64,000 nucleotides of DNA from Pseudomonas sp. S09G 359 (GCF_002843605.1 NZ_CP025263.1:4617501-4681500), one strand, 5' to 3'. Counted from the stretch's first letter, positions 8,267 through 17,863 are shown. Made by a program: numbers and translations. Notes: a model not told the origin generated them from the sequence alone.

Positions 8267-9217
8267 TCACATCAACAGGTAAAGCAGCACAATATTGACC
8301 ACCAGCATCATCAACGCGGTCGGCAACTGGGCCTTGATCACCGCGTTCTTGTCTGGCAACTCCAGCAATGCCGCCGGTACGATATTGAAGTTGGCGGCCA
8401 TCGGCGTCATCAGCGTGCCGCAGTAACCCGAGAACATGCCGATCGCCGCCATGACGGCCGGGTTACCCCCGTAGATCCCCACCAACACCGGCACACCGAC
8501 ACCGCCAGTCATCACCGGGAACGCCGCGAAACCATTGCCCATGATCACCGTAAACAGTGCCATGCCCAACACATAGACCATCACCGCAACCAGCTTGAAA
8601 TCCAGGTTGATATAGGTGGTGGTGACGTGCGCCACAGCCGTGCCAACTCCAGCTTCGTTGAACAGCAGGCCCAGCATCGCCAGCATCTGCGGCAACACCA
8701 TGGCCCAGCCCAAGGCTTCGGTCAGGCGTCGAGATTCGCGCAAGGCCTGCACCGGCGTGTCACGGGTCAACCAGCACGCCAGGCCAAGGGCAATCAGGCA
8801 ACCAATGCCGAGGGAGACGAAGGTGGTGTTTTTCGGGTCCAGCAGCGGTACGCCGCCGATCTCGGTGTGCTTGAGCAATACCGAGCCGATCACCGTGGTC
8901 AGCGGGATGGCCAACGCCGGGATGAACAGTTTATGCCCCAGGCGCCCGGCACTGGCGCGGGCAGCCTTGTCATGCAGTTCGGCATGCTTGCCACGGCCGA
9001 CACCGCCGAAACCGGCAATCAACGCCATCACGACCACGCCCGCACCGATGGCCACCGAGGGCAGGCGCTCGCCGACCAGGAACGGAATAGCGAACAGCAG
9101 CCAGAACAAGGCGCTCGACCAGCGTTTGGGATGGGTTCGGTCCAACAAGATCATGCCAGCAGTGATCAGCAACAAAACACCAGCCAGCCAGTACAAGTAT
9201 TGAATGGAGATGATCAT
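8267..9217 (-). CDS. DUF979 integral membrane protein
   Basis: A 316-residue polytopic inner-membrane protein of about nine or ten helices. It starts [21 protein letters not shown] and includes [21 protein letters not shown] and [14 protein letters not shown]. These glycine- and proline-broken helices are typical of secondary transporters and match DUF979. ATG 9217 overlaps the stop of the DUF969 gene by four bases (ATGA), so the two are coupled and probably form one complex. The longer frame upstream lies inside the DUF969 gene and is not used. Substrate is unproven; pcp next door points to 5-oxoproline or related compounds. Confidence 0.88.
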   Translation of the reverse strand: MIISIQYLYWLAGVLLLITAGMILLDRTHPKRWSSALFWLLFAIPFLVGERLPSVAIGAGVVVMALIAGFGGVGRGKHAELHDKAARASAGRLGHKLFIPALAIPLTTVIGSVLLKHTEIGGVPLLDPKNTTFVSLGIGCLIALGLACWLTRDTPVQALRESRRLTEALGWAMVLPQMLAMLGLLFNEAGVGTAVAHVTTTYINLDFKLVAVMVYVLGMALFTVIMGNGFAAFPVMTGGVGVPVLVGIYGGNPAVMAAIGMFSGYCGTLMTPMAANFNIVPAALLELPDKNAVIKAQLPTALMMLVVNIVLLYLLM

Positions 9218-9930
9218 TGCGCAGCCTCCGCGGGAGTGGCGACGGGCATCATCTCGCGGGTCAGCCGCCGGTCGAATCGATGCAGGCGAATGGCGTGGAT
9301 GATAAACGCGCAGATCGCCGTAGGAATGCCCCACACCGCAATGTGCAGCGGCTCCACATCAATCCCCGAGCCCAACAGGAAGGTGTGCATCAGCGCAATC
9401 GCACCAAAGGCGACGAAAATGTCCTCACCAAAAAACAACCCGACGTTGTCGGTGGCGGCACACATGGCCAGCACCTTGTGGCGCAGCTTGTCCGGCAGTT
9501 TCCCGTAGCGTTTTTCCGCTGCGCCCTCGGCCATCGGTGCCAGCAGCGGGCGCACCATCTGCGGATGCCCGCCCAGGCTGGTCAAGCCCATCGCGGCCGT
9601 GGATTCGCGCACAAACAGATACATGATCAGCAAGCGCCCCACCGTGGCACGCTCAAACCGCGCAATCCAGTTCTGCGCATGCAGGCGCAGGCCATGGCGC
9701 TCGAGCAAGCCGATGACCGCCAGAGGCAACAACAGAATCAATTGCAGGGCACGGGTTTGAAGGAAACCATCACCCATGGTGGCGAGGATTTTTTCCAGCG
9801 GGAAGTGGGCGGCGAACCCGGTGGCGATAGCGGCGGCGGTGACCACCAACAACGGATTGAAGCGCAAAACAAAGCCAACCACGATCACAAGTACGCCGAT
9901 CAACGGCCATAAGTTCACAACAGTTTGCAT
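9214..9930 (-). CDS. DUF969 integral membrane protein
   Basis: A 238-residue membrane protein with about six helices, beginning MQTVVNLWPLIGVLVIVVG, matching DUF969. A conserved loop reads RESTAAMGLTSLGGHPQMVRP, and a second reads CAATDNVGLFFGEDIFVAFG. Both look like the re-entrant motifs of ion-coupled carriers. Start 9930 has an AAAGGA site upstream. First gene of the DUF969-DUF979-pcp operon. The two DUF proteins almost always occur together, which supports a two-component permease. Biochemical proof is lacking as far as I know. Confidence 0.87.
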   Translation of the reverse strand: MQTVVNLWPLIGVLVIVVGFVLRFNPLLVVTAAAIATGFAAHFPLEKILATMGDGFLQTRALQLILLLPLAVIGLLERHGLRLHAQNWIARFERATVGRLLIMYLFVRESTAAMGLTSLGGHPQMVRPLLAPMAEGAAEKRYGKLPDKLRHKVLAMCAATDNVGLFFGEDIFVAFGAIALMHTFLLGSGIDVEPLHIAVWGIPTAICAFIIHAIRLHRFDRRLTREMMPVATPAEAAQ

Positions 9931-10194
9931 GGCGGAAAGGTCCTTTGGTGCGCGCTGCGGCGCCATTACAGCAGGATGTGAACAAAAGGCTCACAGCAGG
10001 AAGTGGCGTGCAGTCGGCTCGGTTTTTTTATTGTTGACCCGGAAGGTCGAGCGTCAGTGGCGGCAACTTTGCTGCCTGGGGGCGGGAGGTGTCCAACAAG
10101 AAAAATTGTTGCTGCGGACCAATAAATTTTGTGGGGGATTGAAGGGGGGAGCCTGACACGAGGCGCGTATCTGGGCGATGTCGGTTTATAGCGT

Positions 10195-10214
10195 GCGGGG
10201 CGGGAGCGCCCCGC
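10195..10214 (-). terminator. Hairpin after the GNAT gene
   Basis: Arms GCGGGGCG / CGCCCCGC with a GGAG loop lie three bases beyond the GNAT stop. No T-run follows, so termination strength is doubtful. The rest of 9967-10194 shows no gene or structure I can support. Confidence 0.4.
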
Positions 10215-10217
10215 GCG

Positions 10218-10637
10218 TCATACCAAGCGCTTCTGGAAAAAATGCCGCTGATGGCCCGGAGGGTAATCGGCGATATGCCCAAACTCACTGAAGCCCAGCT
10301 TTCGATAAAACCCAGGGGCCTGGAAGCTGAACGTGTCCAGCCAGATCCCCGTGCAACCCTTTTGCCGAGCCAACGCTTCAGCCGCATTCATCAAGCGGGT
10401 ACCCGTGCCTTGAGTACGCAGCGCGTCTGGAATGCTCAGTAGCTCGATAAACATCCACCCATAGTAAATCTTTCCATACAGACCACCGACCACCTCTTGG
10501 GTGATGGGATCACGCAGTAAAATCCCGACGGTTTCAAACCCCATTGCGCCGGTGTGGCTGAGGTTATACGCCCGCAATGGCTTGCGGATCGCCTCGAGCT
10601 CGTGTTCGGATACGTTGAACGACACTTCCATTTCCAT
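10218..10637 (-). CDS. GNAT-family N-acetyltransferase
   Basis: A 139-residue acetyltransferase of the GNAT fold. Strand 4 (WMFIELLSIPDALRTQGTG) leads into the acetyl-CoA pyrophosphate loop R-T-Q-G-T-G and the helix TRLMNAAEALARQKG. The last strand-helix FQAPGFYRKLGFSEFG is the classic GNAT motif B. The ATG at 10637 has GGAG six bases upstream. The longer frame to 10733 would run through a terminator of the next gene and is unlikely. Acceptor substrate unknown; proteins of this kind are often annotated as YhbS- or RimI-like. Confidence 0.82.
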   Translation of the reverse strand: MEMEVSFNVSEHELEAIRKPLRAYNLSHTGAMGFETVGILLRDPITQEVVGGLYGKIYYGWMFIELLSIPDALRTQGTGTRLMNAAEALARQKGCTGIWLDTFSFQAPGFYRKLGFSEFGHIADYPPGHQRHFFQKRLV

Positions 10638-10695
10638 CACCAACTCCATCTCCATGCGCTGCGTTAAACATCGCCCAGTATGGCTGTATAAATGC

Positions 10696-10722
10696 AAAAA
10701 GGGCCAACCCCGCGGTTGACCC
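10696..10722 (-). terminator. Rho-independent terminator of the lipoprotein gene
   Basis: On the minus strand GGGTCAAC-CGCGG-GTTGGCCC is followed by TTTTT, 22 bases after the lipoprotein stop. Confidence 0.8.
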
Positions 10723-10744
10723 TCCTGCCACACACCTGCCTTCG

Positions 10745-11368
10745 TTAAAGCTGTTTGGCGGTCTGCCGCGACACTTCCTGAAGGTTCTCCTCGGTGATTT
10801 TCTTCCAGTCCTTTTCCATCACCACCTGCATGCTCTGGTTTTGCAGGGTAACCACGTCAAACGTCTTCGCCCCTGGTGCTTCGATACGCAGAAGCGATTT
10901 GCTGCTGACGTCAACAGTGAAGAAACCCGGAGTAAACCACGACCAGAATTCGACGATATGCACCTTCACCTTAGTATCAGCAGCACTTGGTTCGGTGACG
11001 ACTTCATAGCCCGCTTGCTGGTAGGCCGAGGCTACCGACTGATTGACCAATTGCGAAAGGGTGCGGCCTGACGGTAACAACACATCGCCGAGCGCCATGC
11101 CGTAGCCATTACGCTTGCGGGCGATAGCGCGCTCGGTAATGGATTTATCGGTGACTTCGTCATTTTTCAGCGATGGCGTTGCCGGGCTACGCGGGCTTAT
11201 CTGGAAGACCCGCTCATCCACCGTACTGATCAACACCTTCTTGCCATTGCTCGCAGTAGCCGGCACGTTTCCCGGCGGTACAAAGTTGACCTCAACCTCC
11301 GACCGGCTGGTGACACACCCCGCCAGCATCATCAACGCCGCAATCCCCACCGCTAAACGAACACGCAT
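10745..11368 (-). CDS. Putative lipoprotein, YajG-like
   Basis: A 207-residue lipoprotein with signal MRVRLAVGIAALMMLAGC and lipid-modified Cys18. The next residues are Val-Thr, with no Asp at +2, so the outer membrane is predicted. The mature domain contains alternating strands and VNQSVASAYQQAGYEV, similar in outline to the YajG/DUF lipoproteins annotated in Pseudomonas. ATG 11368 has an AGGGAG site eight bases upstream. A canonical terminator follows, so the gene is monocistronic. Function unknown; family call is tentative. Confidence 0.75.
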   Translation of the reverse strand: MRVRLAVGIAALMMLAGCVTSRSEVEVNFVPPGNVPATASNGKKVLISTVDERVFQISPRSPATPSLKNDEVTDKSITERAIARKRNGYGMALGDVLLPSGRTLSQLVNQSVASAYQQAGYEVVTEPSAADTKVKVHIVEFWSWFTPGFFTVDVSSKSLLRIEAPGAKTFDVVTLQNQSMQVVMEKDWKKITEENLQEVSRQTAKQL

Positions 11369-11551
11369 ACCAACACTCCCTATCGCCATCATGGCTCGAC
11401 CGGATATCGGCCGAAGGCAATTGTACAGAGATGATGGCATTTCGGCATCGCCGACATTTTAATCAAAAAGCCTGCCCCGACACGTGTACGTTCCAGCCTG
11501 AACCGGTATCGTCAAAGGCCAGCGACCTTATCGGAACAAGGGGCAGCACCG

Positions 11552-12979
11552 GTGACCTCTCCCGCCACACCCACCGCCGAAACCGGCCTCAACCTGCACA
11601 CTCGGCTGATCGCCCTGGTGGTCGCCGTGACCTTCTTCATGGAGAACCTCGACGCCACGGTCATCGCCACCGCGCTGCCGACCATGGCGACGGCCTTCGG
11701 CGTAACCCCGGTGGACATGAACATCGGCATCACCGCCTATATTCTCGCCGTGGCGATCTTCATACCGCTGTCCAGCTGGGTCGCAGACCGCTTTGGTGCG
11801 CGCCGGGTATTTGCCGGCGCGATCGTCGTGTTCACCCTCGCCTCGCTGCTCTGCGGGCTCAGCCAAAGCCTCGAGATGTTCGTGTTCGCCCGGGTGCTGC
11901 AAGGCATCGGTGGGGCGCTGATGGTGCCCGTGGGACGCCTGGCGGTGCTGCGCAATACGGATAAGAAAGACTTGGTCAAGATGATCGCGATCATCACCTG
12001 GCCCGGCCTGGTAGCGCCGATTCTCGGGCCATTGGCCGGTGGGCTGATCGTCACCCATGCCTCGTGGCCGTGGATCTTCTATGTGAACCTGCCGCTGGGC
12101 CTGTTGGCGTTGCTCGCCGCTTTGTGGCTGGTGCCTGAAGGCCGTGAAGCGCAGGTGCGCAGGTTCGACGCAAAGGGTTTTGTACTGCTGGCAGGTGCGT
12201 GCGTGGCGCTGTTGGGCGGTCTTGAGTGGCTGGGCAGCAGGGCCGACGAAATGCTCATCCCGGGCCTTGCGCTGGTCGCGGCGGGCATCGTGCTGGCGGT
12301 ATGGGCCGTGCACCATTGCCGGCACCACACCGAGCCGTTGTTGCCGCTGGAAACCCTGTCCATCAATACCTTCCGCGTGAGTATTTATGGGGGCTCGCTG
12401 TTTCGCCTGGCCATCAGTGCCTTACCGTTTCTACTGCCGTTGCTGTTTCAGGTCGCCTTTGGTTTATCCCCGGTGGATGCGGGCTTACTGGTGCTCGCGG
12501 TATTTGCCGGCAACCTGGCGATGAAACCCTTCACCACTGCCATCATGCAGCGCTACGGTTTTCGTAAGGTGTTGCTGGTGAATGGGGTGATTGGCGTGGT
12601 GTCGATTGCGGCGTGTGCACTGTTTACCGCACAAACACCCTTTGCGCTGATCGCAGCCGTGTTGTTTGTGGGCGGGTTGTCACGTTCGATGCAGTTTACC
12701 TGCTACAACTCGATCGGCTTCGCGGACGTGCCCAAACCACGCATGAGCGAGGCATCGGCGCTGTTCAGCATGTCGTTCCAGCTGGCCATGGGGATGGGTG
12801 TGACGGTTGCGGCGCTGTTGCTGCGGGCGTCCATGAGCGTGCAGGGGCACGAAATTCAGGCGCAGGCGGCGGATTTCCGCGTGGCGTTTGTCGGGGTCGC
12901 GTTACTGGGGGTGTTGGCGCTGGTGGATGTGTATCGGTTGCCGGCGGCCGCCGGGGAGAGTGTGCTGACGCGCGGCTGA
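11552..12979 (+). CDS. MFS drug exporter, DHA2 (EmrB/QacA) type
   Basis: A 475-residue polytopic transporter with 12-14 helices. TM1 carries FFMENLDATVIATALPTMA, the motif D1 of DHA2 drug:proton antiporters. Motif A follows in the TM2-3 loop (SSWVADRFGARRVF). TM4 contains RVLQGIGGALMVPVGR and motif C lies near PGLVAPILGPLAGG. The GTG start at 11552 is preceded by AAGGGG. No membrane-fusion partner or regulator is adjacent, so it probably works alone in the inner membrane. Substrate unknown. Confidence 0.88.
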   Translation: MTSPATPTAETGLNLHTRLIALVVAVTFFMENLDATVIATALPTMATAFGVTPVDMNIGITAYILAVAIFIPLSSWVADRFGARRVFAGAIVVFTLASLLCGLSQSLEMFVFARVLQGIGGALMVPVGRLAVLRNTDKKDLVKMIAIITWPGLVAPILGPLAGGLIVTHASWPWIFYVNLPLGLLALLAALWLVPEGREAQVRRFDAKGFVLLAGACVALLGGLEWLGSRADEMLIPGLALVAAGIVLAVWAVHHCRHHTEPLLPLETLSINTFRVSIYGGSLFRLAISALPFLLPLLFQVAFGLSPVDAGLLVLAVFAGNLAMKPFTTAIMQRYGFRKVLLVNGVIGVVSIAACALFTAQTPFALIAAVLFVGGLSRSMQFTCYNSIGFADVPKPRMSEASALFSMSFQLAMGMGVTVAALLLRASMSVQGHEIQAQAADFRVAFVGVALLGVLALVDVYRLPAAAGESVLTRG

Positions 12980-13016
12980 GCGCAGCGCTCGATGCATCAA
13001 CACACTCCTCGATGAA

Positions 13017-13460
13017 TCAGGCGGTGGTGCTGACCATAGAGCCCGTGCTGCTGTTGCCCTCATCAGTCACGGCTTTCAACAAGGCCGACGTCACGGTCTG
13101 CAAGGCCGCTGAGGTGCTCGCGATCTGCGATTGAGCCGCCGCTACCGCGACTGCCTTAGCGTCTGGGTCCTGGGTGCCAGACTGGGCTTTTTGCAACGCT
13201 TGTTGCTGCTGCTGAAGCAGTTGCTGCAACTGTTCAATCTGCTTTTTCAGCTGCTTGACAGTCTCGGAGTCCTGCTTGAGCGGCGCCTCGCCACCGCCTA
13301 CACCACCGGCACCCTCAGCGCCGGCGTTCATATTGACCTTCAAGCCATCTGCGCTGCTGGTGCTGCTGGTGCTATCGGTTGTGGTGGAATCAACCGGGGC
13401 GGCAACGCTTTGACTGCTGGATACAGCGGGAGGATTGCTAATATTGATGAGCATTGCCAT
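13017..13460 (-). CDS. FlxA-like coiled-coil protein
   Basis: The 147-residue protein has a Ser/Thr/Ala-rich N-terminus, then a glutamine-rich coiled coil (VKQLKKQIEQLQQLLQQQQQ), then an Ala/Ser/Thr helical tail. This matches the FlxA-like family (PF14282), proteins of unclear function named for an E. coli flagellar-regulon gene. There is no signal peptide or membrane helix. ATG 13460 and ATG 13454 are both possible. It stands between the MFS gene and a tRNA-Val gene with no evident partner. Confidence 0.7.
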   Translation of the reverse strand: MAMLINISNPPAVSSSQSVAAPVDSTTTDSTSSTSSADGLKVNMNAGAEGAGGVGGGEAPLKQDSETVKQLKKQIEQLQQLLQQQQQALQKAQSGTQDPDAKAVAVAAAQSQIASTSAALQTVTSALLKAVTDEGNSSTGSMVSTTA

Positions 13461-13551
13461 AGGTCCGATGCCGAAAGAGTACTGACTGCATCGGCTTGAC
13501 TGCCAGTTACTTTAGTCGGGGTTTTGCAAAGCCTGGCAAATCGCAGGCAAC

Positions 13552-13581
13552 AAAAAAGGGCCCACCTTTCGGTGAGCCCTT
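13552..13581 (-). terminator. Terminator of tRNA-Val(GAC)
   Basis: On the minus strand GGGCTCACC-GAAA-GGTGGGCCC is followed by six T, 30 bases beyond the tRNA. Confidence 0.85.
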
Positions 13582-13610
13582 CTAGACCGCCCAGCAGAGC
13601 GGATTTTGTT

Positions 13611-13687
13611 TGGTAGGCGCGATTGGACTCGAACCAACGACCCCCACCATGTCAAGGTGGTGCTCTAACCAACTGAGCTACGTGCCT
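13611..13687 (-). tRNA. tRNA-Val(GAC)
   Basis: A 77-nt cloverleaf with encoded CCA. The anticodon loop TTGACAT sits between CCACC and GGTGG, giving GAC (Val). D-arm AGCTCAGTTGGTTAGAGC and T-loop TTCGAGT are normal. The acceptor stem AGGCACG / CGCGCCT contains one A-C mismatch at pair 5-68. Confidence 0.95.
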
Positions 13688-13871
13688 GCTGTGAGGCGGC
13701 ATTCTACGGAATTATGGAGGGGTGTCAACCTCTTTTTTGCAGCTAACCCTATGAATATGCGAATTATTTATTTTCGGCCGGCGCATTGGCTTTTTGCGAG
13801 TGGCTGGCAGGCAATTTTTAACTCAGGTAGGATCGGGGCACTCGTAAAAAATATAAAACAGAGGTTCCAGG

Positions 13872-15155
13872 ATGGCGAACACCCCCTACCCCCAGTCGTA
13901 TTACGCCGCTTCCGCGAATGCCGTTCCACCGCGCCCCATGCTGCAAGGCGAGGTCGAAACCGATGTGTGCGTGATTGGTGCCGGCTATACCGGCCTGTCC
14001 AGCGCGCTGTTTTTGCTGGAGAACGGTTTTCGCGTGACGGTACTGGAAGCCGCCAAAGTGGGCTTTGGTGCGTCTGGCCGCAATGGTGGGCAGATCGTCA
14101 ACAGTTATAGCCGCGATATCGATGTAATCGAGCGCAGTGTCGGCCCCCAACAGGCGCAACTGCTCGGGCAGATGGCGTTTGAGGGTGGCAGGATCATCCG
14201 CGAGCGGGTCGCCAAATATCAGATCCAGTGCGACTTGAAGGATGGCGGCGTGTTCGCGGCGCTCAACAACAAGCATATGGGCCATCTGGAATCACAGAAG
14301 CGCCTGTGGGAGCGCTACGGCCATACCCAGCTGGAACTGCTGGACGAGCGCCGTATCCGCGAGGTGGTGGCGTGTGACAACTATGTCGGCGGCCTGCTGG
14401 ACATGAGCGGCGGGCACATTCACCCACTCAACCTGGCGCTGGGCGAAGCGGCGGCCGTGGAGTCGCTGGGCGGCACAATCTACGAGCAATCGGCGGCGGT
14501 GCGCATCGAGCGCGGCGCCAACCCGGTGGTGCATACCGCCGAGGGCAAGGTCAGGGCCAAGTTCATCATCGTCGCGGGGAATGCCTACCTGGGTAACCTG
14601 GTGCCGGAACTGGCGGCCAAATCGATGCCGTGCGGCACCCAAGTCATCACCACGGCGCCGTTGGGCGATGAACTGGCCAAGACCCTGCTACCGCAGGACT
14701 ACTGCGTCGAAGACTGCAACTACCTGCTCGACTACTACCGACTCACTGGCGACAAGCGCCTGATCTTCGGCGGCGGCGTCGTGTATGGCGCGCGCGACCC
14801 GGCCAACATCGAGGCGATCATCCGGCCTAAGATGCTCAAGGCCTTCCCGCAGCTCAAGGATGTGAAAATCGACTACGCCTGGACCGGCAATTTCCTACTG
14901 ACCTTGTCGCGCCTGCCGCAGGTGGGTCGCCTGGGCGACAACATCTACTATTCTCAGGGCTGCAGCGGCCACGGCGTGACGTACACGCACCTGGCAGGCA
15001 AGGTATTGGCAGAGGCGCTTCGAGGCCAGGCAGAACGCTTTGACGCGTTTGCCGACCTGCCGCACTATCCGTTCCCGGGCGGCCAATTGCTGCGCACACC
15101 CTTTGCGGCGCTGGGCGCCTGGTATTACGGGTTGCGGGACAAGTTGGGGTTCTGA
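13872..15155 (+). CDS. puuB: FAD-dependent oxidoreductase, gamma-glutamylputrescine oxidase-like
   Basis: A 427-residue DAO-family flavoprotein. The N-terminal dinucleotide fold is VCVIGAGYTGLSSALFLLENG, followed by VLEAAKVGFGASGRNGGQI, which is the ADP/FAD-binding and active-site segment of PuuB/OrdL enzymes. The C-terminal FAD motif appears in YSQGCSGHGVTYTHLAG. In the family this reaction oxidises gamma-glutamylputrescine to the aldehyde plus peroxide. The gene is not next to puuA or other Pau genes here, so substrate assignment is by similarity. It has its own downstream hairpin, so it looks monocistronic. A GAGG site precedes ATG 13872. Confidence 0.88.
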   Translation: MANTPYPQSYYAASANAVPPRPMLQGEVETDVCVIGAGYTGLSSALFLLENGFRVTVLEAAKVGFGASGRNGGQIVNSYSRDIDVIERSVGPQQAQLLGQMAFEGGRIIRERVAKYQIQCDLKDGGVFAALNNKHMGHLESQKRLWERYGHTQLELLDERRIREVVACDNYVGGLLDMSGGHIHPLNLALGEAAAVESLGGTIYEQSAAVRIERGANPVVHTAEGKVRAKFIIVAGNAYLGNLVPELAAKSMPCGTQVITTAPLGDELAKTLLPQDYCVEDCNYLLDYYRLTGDKRLIFGGGVVYGARDPANIEAIIRPKMLKAFPQLKDVKIDYAWTGNFLLTLSRLPQVGRLGDNIYYSQGCSGHGVTYTHLAGKVLAEALRGQAERFDAFADLPHYPFPGGQLLRTPFAALGAWYYGLRDKLGF

Positions 15156-15160
15156 CAACA

Positions 15161-15188
15161 GGGTAAGAACCGGTTCGCCGGTTCTTAC
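15161..15188 (+). terminator. Terminator after the oxidase gene
   Basis: Arms GTAAGAACCG / CGGTTCTTAC form a 10-bp stem shortly after the stop; the downstream T-tract (GATTTTCC) is weak. Confidence 0.65.
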
Positions 15189-15212
15189 CATCGATTTTCC
15201 AAATCGCAGAAA

Positions 15213-15241
15213 CAAAAAACCCCGGTCTTTCGACCAGGGTC
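15213..15241 (-). terminator. Terminator of the tRNA-Val/Asp/Asp unit
   Basis: On the minus strand CCCTGGTC-GAAA-GACCGGGG runs into six T. It lies after the last tRNA-Asp and would end the tRNA transcript. Confidence 0.85.
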
Positions 15242-15313
15242 TTTGCTATCGGATCAAAGTAGCCAAAGGCTTGCTTTGTGCTTCAAGGCGTTCAGTGGGC
15301 CTTGAGGCAGATA

Positions 15314-15390
15314 TGGCGCAGCGGACGGGACTCGAACCCGCGACCCCCGGCGTGACAGGCCGGTATTCTAACCGACTGAACTACCGCTGC
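15314..15390 (-). tRNA. tRNA-Asp(GTC), copy 1
   Basis: A 77-nt tRNA including CCA. Anticodon loop CTGTCAC reads GTC (Asp). Acceptor GCAGCGG pairs fully with CCGCTGC. Confidence 0.97.
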
Positions 15391-15495
15391 GTATCGCTTG
15401 ACCGGCTGAGCGTAAACCCTCAACCGTCTTTAAACATCTGATCGATCAGCCTGGGCTGTTCAATCTCAAGCCCGACGAATCGGACATGGAAAATA

Positions 15496-15572
15496 TGGCG
15501 CAGCGGACGGGACTCGAACCCGCGACCCCCGGCGTGACAGGCCGGTATTCTAACCGACTGAACTACCGCTGC
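15496..15572 (-). tRNA. tRNA-Asp(GTC), copy 2
   Basis: The sequence is identical to the other tRNA-Asp copy in this cluster, with encoded CCA. The 105-bp spacer between the copies is unrelated except near the tRNA ends. Confidence 0.97.
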
Positions 15573-15627
15573 GCGTCGGTGCAACCTTTAACGTAGCGTC
15601 TTGCCCTAGGGCAAAACTCTCAAGAAG

Positions 15628-15703
15628 TGGTGGGTGATGACGGGATCGAACCGCCGACCCTCTGCTTGTAAGGCAGATGCTCTCCCAGCTGAGCTAATCA
15701 CCC
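15628..15703 (-). tRNA. tRNA-Val(TAC)
   Basis: A 76-nt tRNA with CCA. The anticodon loop CTTACAA gives TAC (Val), and acceptor GGGTGAT pairs with ATCACCC. First in the Val-Asp-Asp transcription unit. Confidence 0.97.
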
Positions 15704-15810
15704 TTTGCTTCGTTGAGGCCGCGAAATTTACGCAGGTAACGGACCTAAGTCAATAGCCTGCTTGAAGTTTTTCTGAAAAAGACAAAATTGCTTCAAGACG
15801 GCCGCCGGCC

Positions 15811-16590
15811 CTACTCGCTGTAAATCATCTTCTTGCTCATGCCGCCGTCCACCACAAACTCTTGCCCCGTGACGAACCCCGCCTGGCGCGACAACAACCA
15901 CGCCACCATCGCCGCCACGTCCTCCACCGTACCCACCCTGCCCGCCGGGTGCTGGGCATGATCGGTATCGCTCAGCGGCTCGGCACGCCGTGCAGCAGGG
16001 TCACGCGCATCGATCCAGCCTGGGCTCACGGCATTCACTCGCACCTCCGGCCCAAGACTGATCGCCAACGCGTGCGTCAGGGCCAGCAGCCCACCCTTGC
16101 TCGCCGCGTAGGCCTCGGTGTCCGGCTCCGATTGACGGGCCCGGGTCGACGCCAGGTTGACGATCGCCCCGCCGTGGGCGCGCAGGTACGGCGCACAGTG
16201 CTTGGCCAGCAACATAGGCCCGCTGAGGTTCACCGCCAACACACGATTCCAGTAGGCCAGGTCGAGGCTTTCCAGGGTGGTATTGCGCGGGTCGGCCACC
16301 GCCGCGTTGCACACCAGCGCATCCAGGCGGCCAAATTGCCCCAGGACCTCGGCGACACCTTGGGCGACCTGTTTCTCATCAGCCACATCCATGCTGATAA
16401 ACCAGGCGTTGTCACCCAGCACCTTGGACACCTTGGAACCGCGCTCGCGGTCCAGGTCAGTCAACACCACCTGCCAGCCTTCACTGATCAGCCACGCCGC
16501 AATCCCGAGGCCAATGCCGCGCGCCGCGCCAGTCACCAGCGCAACGCGACCGTTAGTGGCCGCTGCAGCCTCCATGGACCACTCGATCAC
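15811..16590 (-). CDS. SDR-family oxidoreductase
   Basis: A 259-residue classical short-chain dehydrogenase/reductase. The cofactor loop is [18 protein letters not shown](H) preference is suggested by the Asp in [11 protein letters not shown]. Structural motif CNAAVA corresponds to NNAG. The catalytic Ser lies in IVNLASTRA, with Tyr and Lys in AYAASKGG. The C-terminus [11 protein letters not shown] is typical. GTG 16590 overlaps the metZ stop by four bases, giving tight coupling; ATG 16575 is an alternative start. The metZ-SDR order is conserved in Pseudomonas, yet its substrate is not known. Confidence 0.88.
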   Translation of the reverse strand: MIEWSMEAAAATNGRVALVTGAARGIGLGIAAWLISEGWQVVLTDLDRERGSKVSKVLGDNAWFISMDVADEKQVAQGVAEVLGQFGRLDALVCNAAVADPRNTTLESLDLAYWNRVLAVNLSGPMLLAKHCAPYLRAHGGAIVNLASTRARQSEPDTEAYAASKGGLLALTHALAISLGPEVRVNAVSPGWIDARDPAARRAEPLSDTDHAQHPAGRVGTVEDVAAMVAWLLSRQAGFVTGQEFVVDGGMSKKMIYSE

Positions 16591-17798
16591 AAGGCCGCCA
16601 ACCCGCGAGCCAGGTCAGCCTGCAAATCGGCCACATCTTCCAGGCCGACGGCGATGCGGATCAGGCTGTCGCGGATACCCGCGGCTTCCCGCTCCTGTGG
16701 CGCCAGACGGCCATGGGACGTGGTGCTCGGGTGGGTAATGGTGGTCTTGCTGTCGCCCAGGTTGGCGGTGATGGAGATCAGGCGCGTGGCATCGATAAAG
16801 CGCCAGGCGCCGTCTTTGCCGCCCTTCACTTCGAAACTCACCACCGCACCGAAACCACGCTGCTGGCGCTGGGCCAATTCGTGCTGCGGGTGGCTCTTGA
16901 GGCCGGCGTAATGCACCTTCTCGATACCGTCCTGCTGCTCCAGCCACTCGGCCAGGGCCTGGGCATTGGCGCAATGGGCCTTCATGCGCAGGCTGAGGGT
17001 TTCCAGGCCTTTGAGGAAAATCCAGGCATTGAACGGGCTCAGGGTCGGGCCGGCGGTACGCAGGAAGCCGACGATTTCTTTCATCTGCTCGCTACGGCCC
17101 GCCACGACGCCGCCCATGCAACGACCCTGGCCGTCGATGAACTTGGTCGCCGAGTGCACCACGACGTCTGCGCCCAGCTTCAATGGCTGCTGCAATGCCG
17201 GGGTGCAGAAGCAGTTGTCGACCACCAGCATCGCGCCCTTGGCGTGAGCCACTTCGGACAACGCGGCGATATCCACCAGCTCGGCCAACGGATTGGATGG
17301 CGACTCGACGAACAGCAACTTGGTATTGGCCTTGATCGCCGCATCCCAACCGGACAGGTCCGCCAGGGGCACGTAATCCACTTCGATACCGAAGCGCTTG
17401 AAGTACTTCTCGAACAGGCTGATGGTGGAGCCGAACACGCTGCGCGACACCAGCACGTGGTCGCCAGCGCTGCACAGGCTCATCACCACCGCCAGGATGG
17501 CCGCCATGCCAGTGGCCGTGGCCACCGCTTGCTCAGCGCCCTCCAGGGCGGCGATGCGCTCCTCAAAGGCGCGCACGGTCGGGTTGGTATAGCGCGAATA
17601 CACGTTGCCCGGCACTTCACCGGCAAACCGCGCAGCGGCGTCGGCGGCGGTGCGGAACACATAGCTGGAAGTGAAGAACATCGGGTCACCGTGTTCGCCT
17701 TCCGGCGTGCGGTGCTGGCCGGCACGCACAGCCAGGGTATCGAAAGCTACGCCATCGAGGTCGCTGTCCAACCGACCGGCATCCCATTCCTGACTCAT
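16587..17798 (-). CDS. metZ: O-succinylhomoserine sulfhydrylase
   Basis: A 403-residue PLP enzyme of the Cys/Met metabolism family. It condenses O-succinylhomoserine with sulfide to give homocysteine, the direct-sulfurylation route to methionine in Pseudomonas. PLP contacts are visible: GTG-x-A-type ATATGMAAI, the YxRYxNPT segment [17 protein letters not shown], and the Schiff-base Lys in [12 protein letters not shown]. The C-terminal IRIAVGLED is also conserved. Length equals the family standard. It lies downstream of purF with a terminator between, so it probably has its own promoter near 17800-17830. Confidence 0.96.
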   Translation of the reverse strand: MSQEWDAGRLDSDLDGVAFDTLAVRAGQHRTPEGEHGDPMFFTSSYVFRTAADAAARFAGEVPGNVYSRYTNPTVRAFEERIAALEGAEQAVATATGMAAILAVVMSLCSAGDHVLVSRSVFGSTISLFEKYFKRFGIEVDYVPLADLSGWDAAIKANTKLLFVESPSNPLAELVDIAALSEVAHAKGAMLVVDNCFCTPALQQPLKLGADVVVHSATKFIDGQGRCMGGVVAGRSEQMKEIVGFLRTAGPTLSPFNAWIFLKGLETLSLRMKAHCANAQALAEWLEQQDGIEKVHYAGLKSHPQHELAQRQQRGFGAVVSFEVKGGKDGAWRFIDATRLISITANLGDSKTTITHPSTTSHGRLAPQEREAAGIRDSLIRIAVGLEDVADLQADLARGLAAL

Positions 17799-17833
17799 GC
17801 TGCCACTCCTTACTCAATTCTTTATTTAAGATA

Positions 17834-17858
17834 CAAAACCGGCCCCTCAGGGCCGGTG
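17834..17858 (-). terminator. Terminator after purF
   Basis: Minus-strand ACCGGCCC-TGAG-GGGCCGGT followed by TTTGT lies just beyond the purF stop. Confidence 0.75.
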
Positions 17859-17863
17859 TTTAC

